From positions 752,585-816,584 of the forward strand of contig NZ_FMYY01000001.1 in the NCBI RefSeq assembly GCF_900101595.1: a stretch of 64,000 bases of DNA. The letters run 5' to 3'. The DNA is from Paenibacillus sp. cl123 (GTDB taxonomy: Bacteria > Bacillota > Bacilli > Paenibacillales > NBRC-103111). Position numbers and translations under genes: made by a program. This document shows positions 41,815-50,921 of the stretch, one piece after another. The stretch's first letter is position 1; every line of letters begins with the position of its first letter. Under the pieces are notes generated by a model. It saw only the letters and a program-made list of their open reading frames with translations, was not told the origin of the DNA and ran no database searches.

Positions 41815-42945
41815 ATGCGAGTGCTTCAAGCTTTATTTTTTCCGCCGGAGCAGCCGGGCGGAGTGTCATCCATGGTTCCGTTTATGCTGGATCGCTTCAA
41901 CAAAAGAGGGTGGGAGATGGAGCTGTTCTCGCTGCCCAAGCGCATCCGGAATAAAGGAAGTGAGGAGATTCGCTTCGAAACCTTCGACTGGACCGTATAC
42001 GCGGGACATCCGGTCGTGGATAAATACATCCAAACGCTCAAGGACTATACCTGGTGGACGAAGCTGAGAATTCAGCGGTCCTTCGACCTGATCCATGCGC
42101 ATCATCCGATTGCGGCGCTGGTGATGAAGCGGGTATTTCCGGACACGCCGCTCATTATGACGATTCACTCCAGTTATGAGCGGGAATTGATTCTGAACGG
42201 GAAAATTAAGGAGAACGGCCCGGAGCATCAATTTTTGACTTCGGTGTACCGCGAGCTTGAGGACCGCGTCGATCAGATCATTACCGTATCCAACTCGTTC
42301 AAGCACTATTTGTCCGAATACGTGCAGGAGCCGGAGCGGATCGGAGTCATTCCGAACGGCTTCGACGAAAAACGGTTTCGGCCTGTCCACCGGGAAAATA
42401 AGGTGCCCCAGCTGATCTCCGTTTGCCGGCTCGTGCCGGCCAAAGGATTGGATACGCTGCTGCAGGCTTGCGCAGAGCTGAAGCGGAGGGGGCACAAGTT
42501 CGTGCTGCATCTGATCGGCGACGGTCCGATCCGCACCGAGCTGGAGGAGCTTGCCGTTCGGCTGGACATTTATGAAGAAACGATATTTTACGGTTATATG
42601 CTGCGTCCGGAGGACTTCATGCCGTTTTTTGACGTATTCGTATTGCCGTCCCGCGCAGAATCGTTCGGTTCCGTGTACGCAGAGGCCGCGTTGTGCGGGC
42701 TGGCCGTCGTCGGCACGCAGGTCGGCGGGATCGCAGAGCAGATCGAGCATGGGGCGAACGGCCTGCTGGTGCCTGTCGACGATGTGCCGGCTCTCGCGGC
42801 TGCGCTGGAGAAGGTGATCGGAGATCCGATGTACCGGTACCAGCTGTCCCGCGTAGCGCTGGATAAGGCGCTCAAGTCCTATTCGATGACGCGCGTCGTC
42901 CAGCAGCTGCGGCAAGTGTATCGTTCTTACCGCAAGGAGAGCTGA
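41815..42945 (+). CDS. GT4-type glycosyltransferase
   Basis: 376 residues. The ATG at 41815 is used, with a weak GGGGG 11 bases upstream; a TTG at 41788 is possible. It has a GT-B fold. The N-terminal domain has FFPPEQPGGVSSMVPFMLDRFNKRGWEME, with the glycine-rich loop that binds phosphate, and the C-terminal domain has LISVCRLVPAKGLDTLLQACAEL. The E-x7-E motif reads ESFGSVYAEAALCGLAVVGTQVGGIAEQI, as in retaining family 4 enzymes. It transfers a sugar from a nucleotide donor to an unknown acceptor, perhaps a cell-surface glycan. It stands alone, not in a polysaccharide cluster. Confidence 0.92.
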   Translation: MRVLQALFFPPEQPGGVSSMVPFMLDRFNKRGWEMELFSLPKRIRNKGSEEIRFETFDWTVYAGHPVVDKYIQTLKDYTWWTKLRIQRSFDLIHAHHPIAALVMKRVFPDTPLIMTIHSSYERELILNGKIKENGPEHQFLTSVYRELEDRVDQIITVSNSFKHYLSEYVQEPERIGVIPNGFDEKRFRPVHRENKVPQLISVCRLVPAKGLDTLLQACAELKRRGHKFVLHLIGDGPIRTELEELAVRLDIYEETIFYGYMLRPEDFMPFFDVFVLPSRAESFGSVYAEAALCGLAVVGTQVGGIAEQIEHGANGLLVPVDDVPALAAALEKVIGDPMYRYQLSRVALDKALKSYSMTRVVQQLRQVYRSYRKES

Positions 42946-43035
42946 AGCGGGGCGCTGCCGGACTTGAGACTGGAAGCGGCTCTCAGCCGGCTGCCAAACC
43001 ATGGCGCTTGGCGAGCATGCTGAATAAAGTGCTGC

Positions 43036-43062
43036 AAACCTGGCCGGACGGTCAGGTTTTTT
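43036..43062 (+). terminator. Intrinsic terminator after glycosyltransferase
   Basis: AAACCTG (43036-43042) pairs with CAGGTTT (43053-43059) and runs into a six-T tract (43057-43062), 90 bases after the gene and 33 bases before the yhaO-like start. Confidence 0.75.
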
Positions 43063-43094
43063 GTCCGAATTTCCGTAAATGGGGGGAGAAAAGA

Positions 43095-44369
43095 TTGCGG
43101 GCTTTTAGCTTTATACATGCGGCCGACTTGCATCTGGACAGCCCGTTCAAAGGACTGAGCGGACTGCCGGACGCGGTCAAAGCCGGGCTGCGGGATTCCA
43201 CGTTTGCGGCGCTGGACAGGCTGGTCGAGCTGGCGCTGGAGAGGCGAGTCGATTTTGTGCTGTTCGCCGGAGATATATATGATGCGAAGGACCGCTCACT
43301 GCGCGCCCAGCTGCGGTTTCAGCAGGCGCTGCAGACGCTGGCGGGCCGCGGCATTCGTTCGTATATCATACACGGCAACCATGATCCGATGCAGGAGGGA
43401 TATGCGGCCAAGCTGAGCTATCCGTCCGAAGCGCATATATTTGGCTGCCTCGAGGTGGAGAGCGTAGTGGCGGCCGGCGCGGACGGGACGGCGCTGGCAC
43501 GCATATCCGGGATATCGTTTGACCGGGCGGCCGTAACGGATAACTTGACCCCCGGTTATGTCAGTCATTTTGACGGGCTGTTCCATATCGGTCTGCTGCA
43601 TACGAATGTGGACGGAGACGGGGAGCACGGCAACTATGCGCCATGCCGTCTCGGGGATTTGCTCGGACGCGGGATCGATTATTGGGCGCTCGGGCATGTG
43701 CATACCCGCCGGGTGCTGCATGAGCGGCCATGGGTCGTGTATCCGGGCAATGCTCAGGGCAGGCATATTCGCGAGCAAGGGGCGAGAGGCTGCTACCTGG
43801 TGGAGGTTTCCGCGCAGGGAGAGGCGCAGCTGCGCTTTCAGCCGCTGGACAGCTGGCGGTGGGAGGCGGCGGAGGTGCCGATCGACGGGCTGGAGACGGA
43901 GCAGCAGCTGAAGGAGGCATTGGAGGAAGCGCTGGATGCGGCAGCGGCTGCGGGAGAGGGGCGGTCTGTTCTGCTGCGGTTGTCGTTGACGGGCAGAGGG
44001 GTCCTGCACGGGGTGCTGCGCCGGGCAGGGGCGGCCCAGGAGCTGGCCTCCGCGCTTGGCGAAGCGTGCGACGGGGTGTGGCTGGAGAGCTTGACGGATC
44101 GGACCGGCGCTCAAGTGGATACCGAAGCGCTGTCGGCCCAGTCGGGATTTCTTGGGGAGCTGCTGCGGCTTGCCGGCAGCACGGGCGCGTCGTCCTCGCT
44201 GCTCACAGAACTATGTACGGATTCCTTGGCTCCCCTGTCCGTCAATCCGCTGCTTGCTTCCCTGCTGGACGGGATTACCGAAGCGGAGAAGCGCGAGTGG
44301 CTGCGGCAGGCGGAGGAGCTGGCGATCGATCTGTTGATGCCGGGGCTGGAAGCGGGGCGGCACGGATGA
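43095..44369 (+). CDS. yhaO: DNA repair exonuclease, SbcD-like (YhaO)
   Basis: 424 residues from a TTG at 43095 with GGGGGAG seven bases before it; earlier in-frame starts overlap the terminator. The N-terminal calcineurin-type phosphoesterase has all metal motifs: FIHAADLHLDSP, LFAGDIYD, IHGNHDPMQEG and ALGHVHTRRVL. It belongs to the Mre11/SbcD group with YhaO of B. subtilis (similar size). It overlaps the next gene (ATGA), which encodes the SMC-like partner ATPase, so the two form a nuclease complex acting on DNA ends or hairpins. The usual third member, yhaM, is not adjacent. Confidence 0.92.
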   Translation: MRAFSFIHAADLHLDSPFKGLSGLPDAVKAGLRDSTFAALDRLVELALERRVDFVLFAGDIYDAKDRSLRAQLRFQQALQTLAGRGIRSYIIHGNHDPMQEGYAAKLSYPSEAHIFGCLEVESVVAAGADGTALARISGISFDRAAVTDNLTPGYVSHFDGLFHIGLLHTNVDGDGEHGNYAPCRLGDLLGRGIDYWALGHVHTRRVLHERPWVVYPGNAQGRHIREQGARGCYLVEVSAQGEAQLRFQPLDSWRWEAAEVPIDGLETEQQLKEALEEALDAAAAAGEGRSVLLRLSLTGRGVLHGVLRRAGAAQELASALGEACDGVWLESLTDRTGAQVDTEALSAQSGFLGELLRLAGSTGASSSLLTELCTDSLAPLSVNPLLASLLDGITEAEKREWLRQAEELAIDLLMPGLEAGRHG

Positions 44370-47300
44370 GAATCGAACGCATTGAGATCGGAGCCTTCGG
44401 TCCGCTCCGCGGAGTGTCGCTAAGCCTGGACAAAGGGCCGGTGACGCTGATGTACGGGCCTAACGAGGCGGGGAAAAGCACGGTGCTCGAGTTTATCCGC
44501 GCGCTGCTGTTCGGATTTCAGAGCAAAGGCGGGGCCGGACGTTATGCCCCCGACCCGGCGGTGATCCAGGGCGGCAGGCTGATCCTGAAGACCGGAGATG
44601 GCGAACGTTTCGCCGTCGAGCGCTGGGATCGCGCGGCCGAAGGCAAGGGCCGGCCGCCGGCCGCGGGTCATGTCCGGGTGCTCTATCCGGACGGGTCTGA
44701 AGGAGGAGAGCGCGAGCTGAGCGGATTGCTCGGGGGGATGACGCCGGATGTGTTCCGGCATGTGTTCGCCTTCGGCCTGACGGAGCTGCAGGAGCTGGGG
44801 ACGCTTCAGCATGAAGAGGTGAGCGGCTTTTTGTACAGCGCAGGTCTCGGTGTCAGCGGGTCGGCGATCCGCATGGCGCAGCGCAAGCTGACGCAGGAGC
44901 TGGAGCAGCTGTATCGGCCGCGCGGGCGCACGCCGCTGATCAACCAGGCGCTGCTGCGTCTGGCCGAGGCGGAGGAGCGGCTGCGGGCCAGCAAACGCCA
45001 GTCGGAGAAATACGAGACGCTGCTGCTGGACGAGCGGACATTGACGGAGCGATGCGAAGCGTTGGAAGCCGCCTTGGCCGAGCTTCAGCGCAAAAACGAC
45101 GAGCTGGAGCGGCTGCGCCAGGCGAGACCTCACGCGGTGCGTTACGGCTTGGCGCGCAGCGAGCTGGAGGAGCTGCCCGAAGCGCTGGAGCTGGTAGCCG
45201 AGGATGTGCTCGCCCGCGAGGAGGCGCTGGAGGCCGAACGGGAGCGGCTGGCCTCGGAGCGGGATCTGTTAACGCTCCAAAGCGAAGAAACGGAGGCGGC
45301 GCTGGCTGCCTTAAGCCTGGACGCCGCAGGAAGGCTCTGCCTGCTGGAGCAGAGGCAGGAGCTGGAGGCGCTGCACAGCCGGCTTGCGGCTTATGAGGAG
45401 ACGGTTCGCCAGCAAAGTGAAGCGGCGGCGGAAACGGCGCATCAGCGGTCGGAGCTGGAGGGGCTTCTCCGGCGGATTGGGCCGGGCTGGACGGCGGCCG
45501 CGCTGGAGGAGCTGCCCCCGATCGTGCTGCTGAAGGAGGAGGTTTCCTTGTTCCGCGAGGAAGGGAGAGCCTGGAAGCAGGAGCAGGCGGCGCTGGACGG
45601 GGAGCATCGGCGCATCCGGCAGGAGCTGGAGGCGGCCGAACCGGCGGAAGAGCTGGCAGCGGGCCGCGAATCCGGACAGTGGAACGCTGCGGAGCGGATT
45701 GGCGTCGCCCAAAGGCTACTGGCCGACTGGAAGGAAGCGCAGCGCGAGCTGCGGCATGCCGGCCAGCGGCTCCACGATCTGGAGCGGCTCGGAGCGGCAG
45801 CGCCGGAGCGTGAAGCGCGCGAGGAGGCGGGCAAAGGCCGCCTTGCTCCGCTTCTCCTGGCGGCCGCTGCGGTCGTGCTCCCGGCTGCGCTGCTGGCGGC
45901 GGGAGAGCCGGTCGCCGCTGCGGTCGCCTTGGCGCTGACGGCGGCGGGCCTGGCGCTGGAGCTCGGCTCCCGCCGCCTTGGCCGCAAGGCCGGAGCCGGC
46001 CGGGCGGAACGCGGCCGGCGTCTGCAGCGCGAAGCGGGCGCAGCAGGCGGGGCGGACGCGGGCCTGGGCATCGGCCCGCTGGAGGCGCATGCCGCCGGGC
46101 TGGAGGCCAGGCTGGGCGCCGAGCTTGCCGCGCTGGCCCGCGCCGGCTTCGGCCGGCCGGCGGCTTGGGCCGCAGCCGGGGCAGGCGCGCTGCCGCTGCC
46201 GCCGGAGGACATCGAGCCGTGGCTCGATGCCCTCGAGCGGCAGCTGCGCGCGGGCGAAGCCCGGCTGGCCGCCCGCCGGGAGGCCGAGCAGCGGCTGGCG
46301 GCGCTGGAGGATCAGGCCGCGAGGCACGCCCGCGCCGGAGAGCCGCGCGCCGCGCGCTGGCGCGACTGGCTGCGCGCTCACGCGCTGCCCGAGGCGGCCA
46401 GCCCGGACGCGGCGCTGGAGCTGCTGGCGCTCGCGGAGGCGGCGCTCGCCGAGCAGCAGCGGCTGCGCCGTCTCGAGGCGCGGCTGAGCGCGCTGGCGGG
46501 CGAGGCCGCAGCCTTCGCCGCGGCGGCGCAGCAGCTGCTCGGCCCGGAGGCTGCCGCAGCCGGCGCGGGAGCCGCACTGCGCGCCAGGCAGCTCGAGCTG
46601 CGCCGGGCGCTCGAGCGCGAAGCGGAGGCGGCGCAGCTGCGCGCGCGCCAGGATGAGCTGCGCCGCAAGTCGGCGCTGCTCGCGCAGCAGGCCGGGCGTG
46701 TGGCTGAGCGCGCAGCCGAGCTGTACGCCGCCGCCGGAGCCGCGGACGGCCCGTCGCTGCGCCGGCGCTGCCAGCAGGCGCAGCGGCGGCGCGAGCTGGC
46801 GGCGGCGGCCCGCCAGGAGGCCGCCGCGCTGCGCGCCTTGCTCGGCGAAGCCTGGGAGCGGGCCTTGCCGGAGCTCGGCGGAGAAGGCGGCTTCGAGCTG
46901 GATCAGGCGCAGGCCGCCGTCGATGCCGCACGGGATGAGCAGCGGCGCAGCCTGGAGGAAGCCCGGGAAGCGCGAGGCCGGATGCGCTTCGAGCTGGAGC
47001 GGCTGGCGGAGGGCAGCCAGCATGCGGAGGCGCTGCAGCTGGTGGAGGAATGCCGCGCCGAGGTGCTGCGGCTGACCGGCCAGTGGGCGGTTCACGCTTT
47101 ATGCCAGCAGCTGCTTACCCGCACGAAAAGCATGTTCGAGCAGGACAAGCAGCCGTCCGTCATGCGGCGGGCCTCCGCCAGCTTCTCCCGGCTTACGGCT
47201 GGGAAATATACCCGCATCCTGTCGCCGATCGGGGAACAGCGCGTGCTGGCCGAGCTGGCGGACGGGCAGCTCGTTGAAACCGCGAAGCTCAGCAGAGGCA

Positions 47301-47575
47301 CGGCCGAGCAAATGTACATCAGCATCCGCTTTGCGCTGATCGATGAATACGCAGCTGCCGGCGTGCGCCTGCCGATGATTATCGATGATCTGTTCGTCAA
47401 TTTCGACGATGAGCGGCTGATGCGGGGGCTGGAGCTGCTTGGCGACGTGTCGGAACGGGGCCAGCTGCTGCTGTTTACCTGCCATCAGCATGTGCTGCAG
47501 GCTTATGCGGGACGGTTCCCGTCCGGCTCCGTCGTCCGGCTACCGGCTCCGGGCAAGCCTGCTCTTGCTACATAG
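44366..47575 (+). CDS. yhaN: SMC-like repair ATPase (YhaN)
   Basis: 1069 residues, starting at the ATG that overlaps the yhaO stop. The P-loop is GPNEAGKST (residues 31-39), and the C-terminal half-site carries LPMIIDDLFVNFDDERLM (Walker B, near 1002-1018) with signature-like KLSRGTAEQMYISIRFAL. Between them lies a very long Glu/Arg/Ala/Leu-rich coiled coil, encoded by extremely GC-rich DNA. A hydrophobic pair near residues 490-530 (APLLLAAAAVVLPAALLAAG and VAAAVALALTAAGLALEL) is probably membrane-embedded, a known feature of the YhaN family that separates it from SbcC. It partners with YhaO; the membrane segment suggests the complex is tethered at the membrane. Confidence 0.92.
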   Translation: MRIERIEIGAFGPLRGVSLSLDKGPVTLMYGPNEAGKSTVLEFIRALLFGFQSKGGAGRYAPDPAVIQGGRLILKTGDGERFAVERWDRAAEGKGRPPAAGHVRVLYPDGSEGGERELSGLLGGMTPDVFRHVFAFGLTELQELGTLQHEEVSGFLYSAGLGVSGSAIRMAQRKLTQELEQLYRPRGRTPLINQALLRLAEAEERLRASKRQSEKYETLLLDERTLTERCEALEAALAELQRKNDELERLRQARPHAVRYGLARSELEELPEALELVAEDVLAREEALEAERERLASERDLLTLQSEETEAALAALSLDAAGRLCLLEQRQELEALHSRLAAYEETVRQQSEAAAETAHQRSELEGLLRRIGPGWTAAALEELPPIVLLKEEVSLFREEGRAWKQEQAALDGEHRRIRQELEAAEPAEELAAGRESGQWNAAERIGVAQRLLADWKEAQRELRHAGQRLHDLERLGAAAPEREAREEAGKGRLAPLLLAAAAVVLPAALLAAGEPVAAAVALALTAAGLALELGSRRLGRKAGAGRAERGRRLQREAGAAGGADAGLGIGPLEAHAAGLEARLGAELAALARAGFGRPAAWAAAGAGALPLPPEDIEPWLDALERQLRAGEARLAARREAEQRLAALEDQAARHARAGEPRAARWRDWLRAHALPEAASPDAALELLALAEAALAEQQRLRRLEARLSALAGEAAAFAAAAQQLLGPEAAAAGAGAALRARQLELRRALEREAEAAQLRARQDELRRKSALLAQQAGRVAERAAELYAAAGAADGPSLRRRCQQAQRRRELAAAARQEAAALRALLGEAWERALPELGGEGGFELDQAQAAVDAARDEQRRSLEEAREARGRMRFELERLAEGSQHAEALQLVEECRAEVLRLTGQWAVHALCQQLLTRTKSMFEQDKQPSVMRRASASFSRLTAGKYTRILSPIGEQRVLAELADGQLVETAKLSRGTAEQMYISIRFALIDEYAAAGVRLPMIIDDLFVNFDDERLMRGLELLGDVSERGQLLLFTCHQHVLQAYAGRFPSGSVVRLPAPGKPALAT

Positions 47576-47619
47576 GCCTCGCATCGTGCTGTACGGGCTT
47601 ACATAGCCTGGGAAGGGAA

Positions 47620-47672
47620 GAAGCCTCCTTGAGCGCATCGCATGCGGTCAAGGAGGCTTCTCCTGCTTTAAG
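47620..47672 (+). terminator. Terminator hairpin after yhaN-like gene
   Basis: GAAGCCTCCTTGA (47620-47632) pairs perfectly with TCAAGGAGGCTTC (47648-47660); TCCTGCTTT follows. The loop contains a smaller CGCAT/ATGCG pairing. Confidence 0.75.
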
Positions 47673-47784
47673 ATCCCATAACGTATAAAGCTTTGACAGA
47701 ACTCAAGCATAAGGGGTATTTTCCGGCTCGTTTGCTTTAGTAAGGACAGGCTGCAGAAGCAGCTGTACGCGGCGGGGCGAAGTG

Positions 47785-47924
47785 TTAACGGAAGTCAGCG
47801 ACCCTAAGCGAACGAAATCGACCGAATTCCATCTGTAATGGAAATCAGGTTCACTTAGGGAGCCAAACAGTCCATTCTTCACACAATTTGCCCGTGTAAC
47901 GGCCGCTGATTTCCGTAAGAATGG
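47785..47924. repeat. Nested inverted repeat, about 140 bp
   Basis: Three concentric arms are visible. The outer pair is TTAACGGAAGTCAGCG (47785-47800) with CGCTGATTTCCGTAA (47904-47918). The middle pair is CCCTAAGCGAAC (47802-47813) with GTTCACTTAGGG (47849-47860). The inner pair is GAATTCCAT (47824-47832) with ATGGAAATC (47838-47846). An alternative stem, CCATTCTT (47872-47879) with AAGAATGG (47917-47924), competes with the outer arm. There is no T-run. It lies in a gene-free 465-base stretch between two convergent genes. Confidence 0.75.
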
Positions 47925-48040
47925 CAAGGCATGAGAAAAGCGGCTTTAAGGGACGCTTAGTTCGGCGGTTATAGTTCCGGGCACGCTATCGAACCTTGCG
48001 TTCGTCTGTACGCAGGACGCCGTCAGGCGTTAATCCTATT

Positions 48041-49180
48041 CTAAGACAACAGCTTCAGCAGCACGATGCCGGCGAAGCCGATCATCATGCCTGCGGCTTC
48101 CAGCCGCTTGAAGCTTTCCTTCAGCACGAGCCGCGCGTATAACATGACGAGTACGACATTGGCCGCCATGACGGCTGATACCAATCCGGTAACGCCCAGC
48201 TTGAAAGCGGGCATGGCGAACATCATTCCGCACGCATTTGTGATGCCGACCGTCATTCCCCAGAGAAGGGTGCGGCGGCTGCTCCAGACTATCCGGGTTT
48301 GCCTGGCAGCGTTAACGGGGGGCACGGACTCCGCGTCAGGGGATTCTTGCGTCCTTTCCAGAGAAGAACCTGCTTCGCTCATCCCCTCTGAGCTTCCCGG
48401 GTACGGGCCCGTATGTTTGCCGATCTCCTCTAACCTCCGCTTCACGGACGGCTCCGGCTCACTCTTACTCTTGACGCCAGAGCGCTCCAGCCCTGCGCCT
48501 GCCTCGATAGCAGGCCTGCCATGCACGTCCTCCTGGGAGGCGGCTGCGCTTTCCTGTCTGGCGAGACGCAAGCTGTCTCGGGCGGCGCTGGCCCGGCGCA
48601 GATCGAGCAGCCAGACCGCGCCGAACAGAAGTCCGCCGGTCGCATACATCGTCACCAGCGTCGGGAAGGTATCGGCGTGGAGCAGGGTAGCCTGCTTTGT
48701 GAAGAAGTCGGTAAGCCCGAAGAACAGCATCGTGAGTACGCCCCACTGGGCTCCTTGCAGATTGCGCAGCGACAAATCGCCTGAGTAGCGGACCATCATC
48801 AGGCCGGTCATGATGATGACGAAGCTCAGCAGCTGGCCGTAGCTGAGCCGTTCGCCCCAGACGGAGAAAGCGAGCAGGGCGACGACGACCGGAGGCAGGC
48901 CGGTGAACATAGCGATCAGGGATGCTTTGCCGACGGCATATCCTTTATACATGGCGGCGTTGGAGATGAAGGAAAACAATCCCATCAGCACCCCGACCCA
49001 TACGCCGGGAGACCAGTGCTGGCCCAGCGCCAGCGACCCTGCTGCCGTAATGACCGTCCCGGATATATAGACCCCGAACAGCATCAGATTGCGGTTAAGC
49101 GATTGTTTGGATGACCATTGATACAAAATGCCCCGCAAGCCGAAGCTTATCGCGGAGGCACAGGCAAGTAGAAACCACAT
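48041..49180 (-). CDS. EamA/DMT-family transporter with a large central insert
   Basis: 379 residues. Ten hydrophobic segments form two EamA halves: residues 1-205 and about 300-379. The first half contains GERLSYGQLLSFVIIMTGLMMV and the last segment ends GFAGIVLLKLL, where EamA proteins usually end. About 95 hydrophilic residues (roughly 205-300, rich in Glu, Ser, Arg, Pro) are inserted in the loop between halves; typical members have about 280-300 residues without it. The first-half GLRGILYQWSSKQ suggests the drug/metabolite exporter group. The substrate is unknown. The start is not supported by a strong ribosome site: the sequence before the ATG reads AAGGAGTTTGACACAAC. Confidence 0.85.
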   Translation of the reverse strand: MWFLLACASAISFGLRGILYQWSSKQSLNRNLMLFGVYISGTVITAAGSLALGQHWSPGVWVGVLMGLFSFISNAAMYKGYAVGKASLIAMFTGLPPVVVALLAFSVWGERLSYGQLLSFVIIMTGLMMVRYSGDLSLRNLQGAQWGVLTMLFFGLTDFFTKQATLLHADTFPTLVTMYATGGLLFGAVWLLDLRRASAARDSLRLARQESAAASQEDVHGRPAIEAGAGLERSGVKSKSEPEPSVKRRLEEIGKHTGPYPGSSEGMSEAGSSLERTQESPDAESVPPVNAARQTRIVWSSRRTLLWGMTVGITNACGMMFAMPAFKLGVTGLVSAVMAANVVLVMLYARLVLKESFKRLEAAGMMIGFAGIVLLKLLS

Positions 49181-49213
49181 GTTGTGTCAAACTCCTTATG
49201 AAGAGCTCTCGTA

Positions 49214-49975
49214 TTAGTCCTCGTATATCATCTTGACGGTCATGCCGCCGTCGATGACCAGATTATGCCCGGTAATGAAGCCGGCATCCTGGCCCGAGAG
49301 GTACAGGCAGGCGGCGGCGATATCCTGCGGTGTTCCAACACGCTGGGCCGGATGCTGAAGCCGGTCTCGCTCGGAATGAACAGGCTGGCGGCTGGCGGAA
49401 GACTTCTGCCAATCCGCCGTTTCGATCCAGCCGGGGCTGATCGCATTGACCCGGATGCCAAATGGGCCGAGGCTGACGGCCATGGCATGAGTCAGAGCCA
49501 GCAGCCCGCCTTTCGATGCGGAGTAGGCTTCCGTGTGGGCTTCCGACATCAGCGCGCGCGTCGACGCGATATGGATGATGGAGCCGGCACCTCTTGTCTT
49601 CATCCGCCGGGCGGCCTGCTGCGAACAGATGAACGCGCCTCGCAGGTTAACCCCGATCACCTGATCGAAGGAGGCCAGCGGCAGCTCCAGCATCGGAGCG
49701 TTCCGGGATATTCCCGCGTTATTGATCAGCGCATCCAGCCGTCCGAGGTCGGCATCGATCAGCTTGAACCAGCGCCCGACCTGCTGTTCGTCCGATATAT
49801 CGACGGGCATGAAGAAGCCTTTGGCCCCGCGCCGGCCGAGCTCCCGCATCAATTCATTCCCTGCTTCGCGGTCAACGTCGGCCACAGCCAGCTCATAGCC
49901 GGCATCCGCGAAGGCCCAGGCTATGGCTTTGCCGATACCCTGGGCGCCTCCGGTGACCGCAGCGACTTTACTCAT
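49214..49975 (-). CDS. Short-chain dehydrogenase/reductase
   Basis: 253 residues from the ATG at 49975, with GAGGAGGAACG directly upstream. Classical SDR features are complete: the cofactor loop TGGAQGIGKAIA (residues ~9-20), DALINNAG (near 86), the catalytic Ser in HIASTRALMS, the YSASKGG Tyr-x3-Lys pair near residue 150, and the PGWIET motif after it. The C-terminal LVIDGGMTVKMIYED is typical. An acidic residue after the second strand (AVADVDRE) favours NAD over NADP. The substrate is unknown. It may form a transcription unit with the downstream DMT transporter gene, which starts 33 bases after its stop. Confidence 0.9.
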   Translation of the reverse strand: MSKVAAVTGGAQGIGKAIAWAFADAGYELAVADVDREAGNELMRELGRRGAKGFFMPVDISDEQQVGRWFKLIDADLGRLDALINNAGISRNAPMLELPLASFDQVIGVNLRGAFICSQQAARRMKTRGAGSIIHIASTRALMSEAHTEAYSASKGGLLALTHAMAVSLGPFGIRVNAISPGWIETADWQKSSASRQPVHSERDRLQHPAQRVGTPQDIAAACLYLSGQDAGFITGHNLVIDGGMTVKMIYED

Positions 49976-50134
49976 GAGCGTTCCTCCTCTCAAGATGGCT
50001 TGTGCCGTTGCTTTTTCAGAAGTATATCACTACTATTAAAGAATAGCACGAAACTACCCCGAATAGTCCGGTTATTCCTTGGAAACCGAATGAGGGAGGT
50101 TGCCTTATTATACAGGAGCAGGAGGTGCCAAGGC

Positions 50135-50422
50135 TTGGAACCCGAGCAGCGAAAGAATCGTGAAATTACATATCAGGTTGGCTGGAAACGGGGAAAAATT
50201 AAGCCCTCCGAGGGGCGGCAGCCCTCAGCCGATGACAGGCGGCAGGCCGCCGGTTCCGACCGGCCCGAGGGAAGGATATACCGGTGGAACCGGACCTTCA
50301 TGTGGCGCAGCGCGCCGATGACGGACAACCCCCGCGTGCTGCTGGCTTGTCTGTACGTATTGCCGGCCGTATTGTTCGCCATGTTTTTATGGGCGGTGTT
50401 TGAGTTGTCACGGCTTGCCTAA
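50135..50422 (+). CDS. Small hypothetical single-pass membrane protein
   Basis: 95 residues from a TTG at 50135 with GGAGGTG seven bases upstream. The first ~60 residues are polar and basic (KRGKIKPSEGRQPSADDRR), and a single hydrophobic segment near the C-terminus (VLLACLYVLPAVLFAMFLWAVFELS) would anchor the protein with its N-terminus inside. I do not recognise a family. It is divergent from the SDR gene and 34 bases before another small membrane protein gene, so the two probably form a pair. Confidence 0.65.
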   Translation: MEPEQRKNREITYQVGWKRGKIKPSEGRQPSADDRRQAAGSDRPEGRIYRWNRTFMWRSAPMTDNPRVLLACLYVLPAVLFAMFLWAVFELSRLA

Positions 50423-50456
50423 GCTTGAAGATTTAAAACAGAAGGAGTGAAGGATA

Positions 50457-50921
50457 ATGATGACGCTGCTTGCTGTAATCGGCGCCCTGGTGGGGCTGCT
50501 TGTTACGGGTTCGGCGATTTTTATGGCGGTGACGGCGGCCTCGCGCCCTCGGACGGATGATGCTCCGGCCGAGGCTGTGGCAGAGGACATGGCGGAAGAG
50601 GCGAAGCCGCGTACCGCCGACCGTTGGAGAAATGCGGCTCCGCAGCTTATGCAATGGACGTTTTTCGATTATGCGCTGCTTGTTTTGTTCCTGATAGGGA
50701 GCTTGTTCCTGTTTACGGACCTGATCGCCGCCTTGCGGGACGAGGCGTCCTTTCCCCCTTACCATGTGCCCTACCTGCTGTGCGGGTTTATATTCACCTG
50801 TGCGGCGGCGCTGATGATGCTGGCCAGGCTGTCCGTCGTACTAGCGGTCGCCCGGAGCGAGCGGGTCCGTTCGCCGGAATACCAGGAGCACAAGCCAGGC
50901 CATGCTCAGCATGCCGAATAG
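50457..50921 (+). CDS. Hypothetical three-segment membrane protein
   Basis: 154 residues, with AAGGAGTGAAGG upstream; two adjacent ATGs exist. Three hydrophobic segments are visible: residues ~4-25, ~62-82 (YALLVLFLIGSLFLFTDLIAAL) and ~98-120 (YLLCGFIFTCAAALMMLARLSV). The region between the first two is acidic and probably cytoplasmic. The tail is His/Glu-rich (EYQEHKPGHAQHAE). No family is recognised. Its last 81 bases overlap the 3' end of the convergent YkvI-like gene, so the tail is coded on both strands. Confidence 0.75.
   Translation: MMTLLAVIGALVGLLVTGSAIFMAVTAASRPRTDDAPAEAVAEDMAEEAKPRTADRWRNAAPQLMQWTFFDYALLVLFLIGSLFLFTDLIAALRDEASFPPYHVPYLLCGFIFTCAAALMMLARLSVVLAVARSERVRSPEYQEHKPGHAQHAE

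Noticed and set aside
43730..44365. Longer N-terminus for the YhaN-like protein
   Set aside because: The upstream frame overlaps the whole second half of yhaO out of frame; the P-loop protein starts naturally at the ATG overlapping the yhaO stop.
44940..46931. 663-residue minus-strand open frame
   Set aside because: Arg/Pro/Ala-only composition inside extremely GC-rich DNA, antisense to yhaN; it is a composition artefact.
47703..47927. 74-residue minus-strand open frame
   Set aside because: It runs through the nested inverted repeat, has no ribosome site and no recognisable product.
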